Shown here: positions 60,010-64,000 of the stretch, piece after piece
How positions within the stretch are numbered: position 1 is the stretch's first letter
Layout of the letters: every line of letters begins with the position of its first letter
Assembly (NCBI GenBank): GCA_022885665.1
Contig: JAGQDJ010000115.1
Location: forward strand, 111,168 to 175,167
Reading direction: 5' to 3'
Source of the DNA: Triops longicaudatus
Lineage: Eukaryota > Arthropoda > Branchiopoda > Notostraca > Triopsidae
DNA: 64,000 nucleotides
The notes under the pieces: model-generated
Seen by the model: only the letters and a program-made list of their open reading frames with translations
Database searches by the model: none
What the model was told of the DNA's origin: nothing
Made by a program: the position numbers and the translations under genes

Positions 60010-60493
60010 CTATAAATCCACCATCAGGCGCTAACTTTCTTTAGCCTTTCCTGGGGAGCAAATATAAAAACAATGCTAACGCTTTATAAGAGCAAAATTA
60101 GAATATGCTGCAATAGTTTTTAAAGACGCCAATAAGATCATGATTAAACGCATGGAAACCATTCAAAACAGAGCACAAGGAATAATCCTCGGGGCAATGA
60201 AAACCACGCCCATACCTGTTTTACTGTGCTCAACAGGACTAACACCACTCAGAGCTAGTTGGGAAGAACTAGCTTTAAGGTACCGTAGCAGAATGATGGA
60301 ATGCCACTATGAAGACGAGGTAGTACTCAGGGTCTTAGATCACAGGGAAAAAAGAATAGATGCACAAATTAGTACATGGATAGAAGCTTATCAACTACCA
60401 GAAATAGAAGCAGGAAATATCTATGAGAAAAAAAAAAGAGAAAACCTCAAAGATCCACAATATGAATTCAAGCAATCGAGAGAATTTACTTGA
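60010..60493 (+). mobile_element. Non-LTR retrotransposon fragment (end of reverse transcriptase)
   Basis: The frame reads WGANIKTMLTLY, then after a one-base shift near 60088 RAKLEYAAIVFKDA, and on to IQNRAQGIILGAMKTTPIPV and SWEELALRYRSR. This is the thumb/linker region after reverse transcriptase in Jockey/R1/I-type LINEs (typical WGAD..LL.LY..L..SKL.YG...Y and IQN.ALR..LGA...TP). The catalytic domain, endonuclease and RNase H are missing on either side, so it is dead on both ends. Confidence 0.78.
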
Positions 60494-60553
60494 ATGAATA
60501 GTAATTTTAATATGGTCGATAATATGTATTCATACATAATTTCTTAGGATAGT

Positions 60554-61061
60554 CTAATAACGGGCGGGGGCAAGGTAGGCAGCAGGAGCTGTGTAAGCAG
60601 CGGGAGCAGGGTATGCAACGGGGGTACGGACGGTGGCCCACACAGCGGCGACTTCAGGGGTTTCGACAGGGGCAACGGGCAAGTGGTCACCCTTGGGCTG
60701 GAAGCCGTTTTCGTTAGCGACCCAGGTCAAAGCGAAACGTTGGCCATCGTGGGCAATCTAGTAGGTGGAGCCTTTGTTGGTGTTACCGTACTCGTAGCCG
60801 ATTTGCTTCTGGACTTGGGCTTCTTCGCGAGTAGTGGCATCAGATCCAGTATAGCTTTAAGACAAAGTGAATAAGCACTGACCAAAGATTGGACTAGACA
60901 TATCTCTACTTCCATTGGCTGCTACCGTCAGGGTTGCGGACATCGCTTTGGCTCACGATGGTGATCTCGGGCTGCTTGGCATAGCTAGGGTAGGCTTGTG
61001 GGTACACACTAGCAGCAGAGGCAGCAGCAGCCAAAAGAGCGGCGATGATGAAGAATTTCAT
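60554..61061 (-). pseudogene. Rebers-Riddiford cuticle protein gene with one in-frame stop, 2 exons
   Basis: A structural cuticle protein that binds chitin outside the cell. Exon 1 is 61061-60910 and exon 2 is 60854-60554 (TAG), with a 55-bp GT-AG intron. Residues 1-17 are a signal peptide (MKFFIIAALLAAAASAA). NPDGSSQWNYTGSD, then REEAQVQKQIGYEYG, and ALTWVANENGFQPKGDHLPV form a chitin-binding type 4 (RR) domain, whose consensus ends ADENGFQPxGDHLP. The tail is rich in AYPAPAAYTAPAAY-type repeats, usual for these proteins. Codon 83 is TAG (60758-60760), between GSTY and IAHDG, leaving 68 further codons that read perfectly. Promoter, splice sites and the rest of the frame look intact, so this is either a very young nonsense allele, an assembly error or a readthrough case. 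Full length would be 150 residues. Confidence 0.88.
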
Positions 61062-61091
61062 GGTTGGTTGATTGAAGTATCAGCGAACGGA

Positions 61092-61131
61092 ACTGAACTG
61101 ATTTGACACTAGTTTTGCGACCACTTTTATA
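61092..61131 (-). promoter_or_regulatory. Core promoter of the cuticle gene (TATA + initiator)
   Basis: TATAAAAG on the minus strand (61131-61124) is followed by the arthropod initiator TCAGTT, whose A lies at 61099. The box thus starts 32 bases upstream of the inferred start site. The untranslated leader to the ATG at 61061 would be about 38 bases. Confidence 0.78.
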
Positions 61132-62396
61132 CCTAGGTTTGGGAAAGGGAATTGGAACAAGCTTGGCCCATTTGCTCTCTTTCTAGATCGCCTTGCGATC
61201 TCGTTCCAGGCATAGCTTTTACTTTCGTTTAACACCGATCTAGCTTGCTCGAAAATACATTTCGCATTTGACTTACGGAGCACCGCATGGATAACTCCGT
61301 CCAATCGTGTAGGTGAAGGTCATCTTGAGACAAAATTGGCCTTCAAAATGTCCAGTTACTGAAAGTTTCCTGAACTATAATATTAGACTACATCAATAGC
61401 TGTAAAATGAGGTGTAAAACAATATGGTTAAATTTGGGTTTCGTCAAACTTCGGTAAAATTTTCATTTTGGAAACGAAAAGCTATCCGAGGTATTGTCAG
61501 CTTGAAAAAGAAAAACTGAAGGCTTTTGAACTCACTAAGAATTTCCGATATAGTAGCAAAAAGTTTTCAATAACGAAACAGAATACTGCACATTGTTTGT
61601 TACTGGTAACACTAGGGATAGTAGAATTATTTAATGAAATCATTTATTTTATGACATCACATGCGTCAAGAGCCATTCAAAGTCAAAGAAAGTGAAAGTC
61701 GATCCAAGTCTAATCTATAAGTATTTACATATTTGGTTGTTCTGTTTTTGTGTAGCCGTTCACTGGTGCGCCATGATTCTCGAATTTTTTCGATTTTTGC
61801 GGCTTGGTTCTACAAGAATGGGTAACGGATAGTACAAATTTATAGAGAAGTACTAATCCAAACACACGTTCTTAATTCATGTAGTTTAGCACGTCCGAGT
61901 TAAAAAGAAAATTCTCATGCTCTTGTACAAAAATCAAGCTGTTTCCAAGTTAATTGCTAAATATAAAATCAATTAAAATTTATGGAAATTAATTGAAATA
62001 TGAAAGGATTTAAATGAAAGTTTTTTTTCTACATAGGTACGCAAGATGTATGCTAAACTGATTTTAATTTTCAATCTTCATTTATTTAATTGTGGTTTTT
62101 TGATAGTGCTCATACAAAAGCTTTCTTCTTTTTTAATACGTTTTTTTCCTACAAGCGAAATTATTTGCACATATACGACATAAGGCAGTTGATTTCACAC
62201 TAATTAGTACGTGAAACAACTAAATACTCTTACGGTCATTGTAAACTTGTTGTAGTGTTCTTGTTCTAAATATGCAGCTGTCGTTCGATTGCTCCAGTTC
62301 AGTCTACTGTATTTTAAATGTAGTAGATAACGTGGCTTGTGTATCTACATTTACTTCTGATACGATGAGTAAATTATTTTCTTGGAATTTACAGAA
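61132..62396. other. Intergenic and 5' region of the right-edge gene
   Basis: It separates two divergent genes: the cuticle gene on minus and the zinc-finger gene on plus. A good acceptor (TTTACAG at 62388-62394) ends only two bases before the ATG at 62397. A non-coding first exon and 5' UTR intron probably lie within this stretch, but its donor could not be chosen. Confidence 0.45.
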
Positions 62397-64000
62397 ATGG
62401 AAGCGGAACAAAAGTTGGAAACGGCTCAGAGGTATTTGAACCTGTGGGAAAATGCGATAAAAAATAAGGCACATGACTCTGAACTCCCTTTTTTCAAGGT
62501 CAGGTAGGTTCGCCTATGGAGTGACGTGGCAAAACAGGTAGGAAACGTCAAGGTGAAATAGAAAACGACGTGTTTTCTCTTACTTCGCATCGTCAAATGT
62601 CAGCCTAAATACCAGGAGTCCACGGAGTCCACAGCTAAAGTCTTTTTAACTAGGTTTCTTCGGCAAAAGTTGGCAAACATTACGTTGTCTGCAATTACTG
62701 TGGCTTTTCTTTGTATAATTTAGAAAAATGCGGTCGGTGTCAGCGAAAAGTGTGTAGTGAATGGAAGGTACACCCTCAACCCGTGAGCAGCACGTTAACA
62801 GTATGCTATTTCCTTCATTTATTGTGTATTGTGTGATTAACGTGTTTTCTCTTACTTCGCATCGTCAAATGTCAGCCTAAATACCAGGAGTGGGTTCGTC
62901 GATCCTGCTCGTCTGAATCTCGCCCTGAGGTTCGTAAAACAGTCGTTGTTAGACGACAAACTCGAGAGGCGGAAGAACCTCCTTGTTTAACACTTTCATC
63001 CGACGAGGAAGAAGCTAACAGCTCATTGTTCCAAACCCCCAAAAGTATTACTAGTACGGACAGTTCGTCATCAGCAGAATCCCAAATTGCTTTCACTGCT
63101 TTTAATATGACTCCAGAAGGTAAGCAGCTGAAATTCGCATTATGAACTTGCTTAACAGAAAACCCACACAAATACACGCTTTTTCTTAGTTACAAGAAAA
63201 TGAATTGAAAAGCGAAACACTAATGAATAATTGTATTTTCCAAATAAAAATTATTACCTTTTTTTAAATTTAGAGTTAGCCAGTAAGAGTTTGGAAGAAA
63301 TCGTGGCTCCCAAAATCGGAACTCAACCATATGTGTCAGTACGCGGCCGTGGGGCACGGTTTGGTCCTTATAAAACTGTTCTGAAGGATGACGTCTTTTT
63401 TACGGAATACCTCATCTTCATGAAAGCAACACGACAGGATAATCAGGAAAACGAGTTGGTCTTGCTCAAAAGGGAGGAATTAACGTGCATTGATGTTTGT
63501 TTCACTGACTCTTCCCCCATCGCGTTTATCCGATGTTCGCTTGATTGTTCAAAGCGAATTGCTACACAGCTAAACATAAACATTTCTAATGAAGGTCTCC
63601 CTTCTCAACATGGTAGCTGGTTCTATTGTTGGCTAAGAAATACTTATCTCTTCCTTTTTGTCCATTTAGATAGCTTGAAATGCTTTATTGTTCTTATGTT
63701 GGACTCTGTCAGCGAGTCGGCCCAACTTAGTCTGAAACAGATGTACAGTGGGATATTACGTGAAATCAGTGACGCGTTAGCAAAGAATCAATTGTTTTCG
63801 ACAACAGGAGTGAAAGTAAGACACTAAAGTGCCTATGAAATAATTAATAATTTTACTTTACAGGCCGATGCAGTCGCGAGGTCCGCGTACGAGCGAAAGG
63901 TCAGTACAAAACGACCAGATCAAGGAACCGAACAAGAGAGCACAACAGCAGATCGCCCTATTTTAGAAAACGACACTTCGACGTAAGATTATTTTTCAGG
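62397..64000 (+). CDS. Zinc-finger and PH-like protein, possibly SENP6/7-type SUMO protease (5' part only)
   Basis: Exons 62397-62498, 62654-62767, 62888-63119, 63274-63612, 63670-63815 and 63864-63982, all GT-AG with exact phase; the last donor (AC|GTAAGA) points beyond the window, so at least 350 codons of a longer protein are seen. Residues 47-63 form a C-x2-C-x9-C-x2-C zinc finger (CNYCGFSLYNLEKCGRC). Residues 73-150 are Ser/Glu-rich and disordered. Residues about 150-311 look like a PH-type beta domain: IGTQPYVSVRGRGARFGPYK, LKREELTCIDVCF and SPIAFIRCSLD. This resembles the PH-like region I associate with SENP6/7 and Ulp2 SUMO proteases, whose catalytic domain would lie downstream outside the window. 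That assignment is tentative. The start ATG sits two bases after an acceptor and has a good AAATGG context. Confidence 0.5.
62568..62891 (+). repeat. Perfect 52-bp direct repeat around a splice acceptor
   Basis: 62568-62619 and 62840-62891 are identical. The second copy contains the end of intron 2, the CCAG acceptor and the first four bases of exon 3. The first copy lies in intron 1, so it carries a duplicate acceptor. Distance between copies is 272 bases. Confidence 0.9.

Noticed and set aside
59561..60760. Reassigned stop codons (TAA/TAG read as Gln)
   Set aside because: Both nonsense codons could derive from Gln codons. But TAA, TAG and TGA all end other intact genes in this window (MIPOL1-like, WAP, FoxA, IFT46, GPS2), and Gln is freely coded by CAA/CAG.
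60731..60770. Tiny intron removing the TAG in the cuticle gene
   Set aside because: The only GT...CTAG pair is 29 bases, below any plausible intron length, and its removal would shift the frame.
1..64000. CRISPR arrays, rRNA, tRNA or bacterial operons
   Set aside because: No regular spaced repeats, no rRNA-like blocks, and no cloverleaf with a proper GTTCxAxxC arm could be supported; gene structure is eukaryotic throughout.

Overview
This is a eukaryotic nuclear window. It has compact introns of about 55-75 bp with GT-AG borders, beside a few introns of several kb. The organism is most likely an arthropod. The evidence is a Rebers-Riddiford cuticle protein gene with an arthropod-style TATA box and TCAGT initiator, a Tyr/Gly-rich secreted WAP-domain protein of crustin type, and many degenerate TTAGG-like blocks (the arthropod telomere motif). 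I cannot name the species; a crustacean or a related group would fit, but that is inference.

Left part (1-17.4 kb): one seven-exon gene on the + strand, which I rebuilt exon by exon into 720 codons. Its coiled-coil blocks and C-terminal leucine-rich end resemble MIPOL1. Its long introns hold small hAT-like elements and degenerate TTAGG-like blocks.

Middle (17.4-39 kb): a gene-poor stretch. It holds a decayed pogo/Tigger-like DNA transposon, a hAT-like MITE with a perfect 8-bp target duplication, a perfect 14-bp hairpin, a relic of a roughly 135-bp tandem repeat and more TTAGG-like blocks. It also holds the only ambiguous base, inside a C-run.

Right part (39-64 kb): the gene-dense portion. 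In order: a single-exon FoxA/fork head gene (-); a complete seven-exon IFT46 gene (-); an unrecognised four-exon gene with one frame break (-); a complete eight-exon GPS2 gene (+); a three-exon secreted WAP protein (+); a broken two-exon gene remnant (-) beside a LINE fragment (+); a cuticle protein gene with one in-frame stop (-); and the 5' part of a zinc-finger and PH-like gene (+), possibly of the SENP6/7 type, that runs off the right edge.

The genes do not form one pathway. FoxA is an endoderm/gut transcription factor, GPS2 a co-repressor subunit, IFT46 a ciliary transport protein, and the cuticle and WAP proteins are secreted. No bacterial-type system, CRISPR array, rRNA or convincing tRNA was seen. 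The most unusual observations are: a second WAP domain that has lost exactly one disulfide pair; two unrelated neighbouring genes each carrying one nonsense codon in an otherwise intact frame; a perfect 52-bp direct repeat copying a splice-acceptor region; and a small hAT-like MITE family with recognisable target-site duplications.
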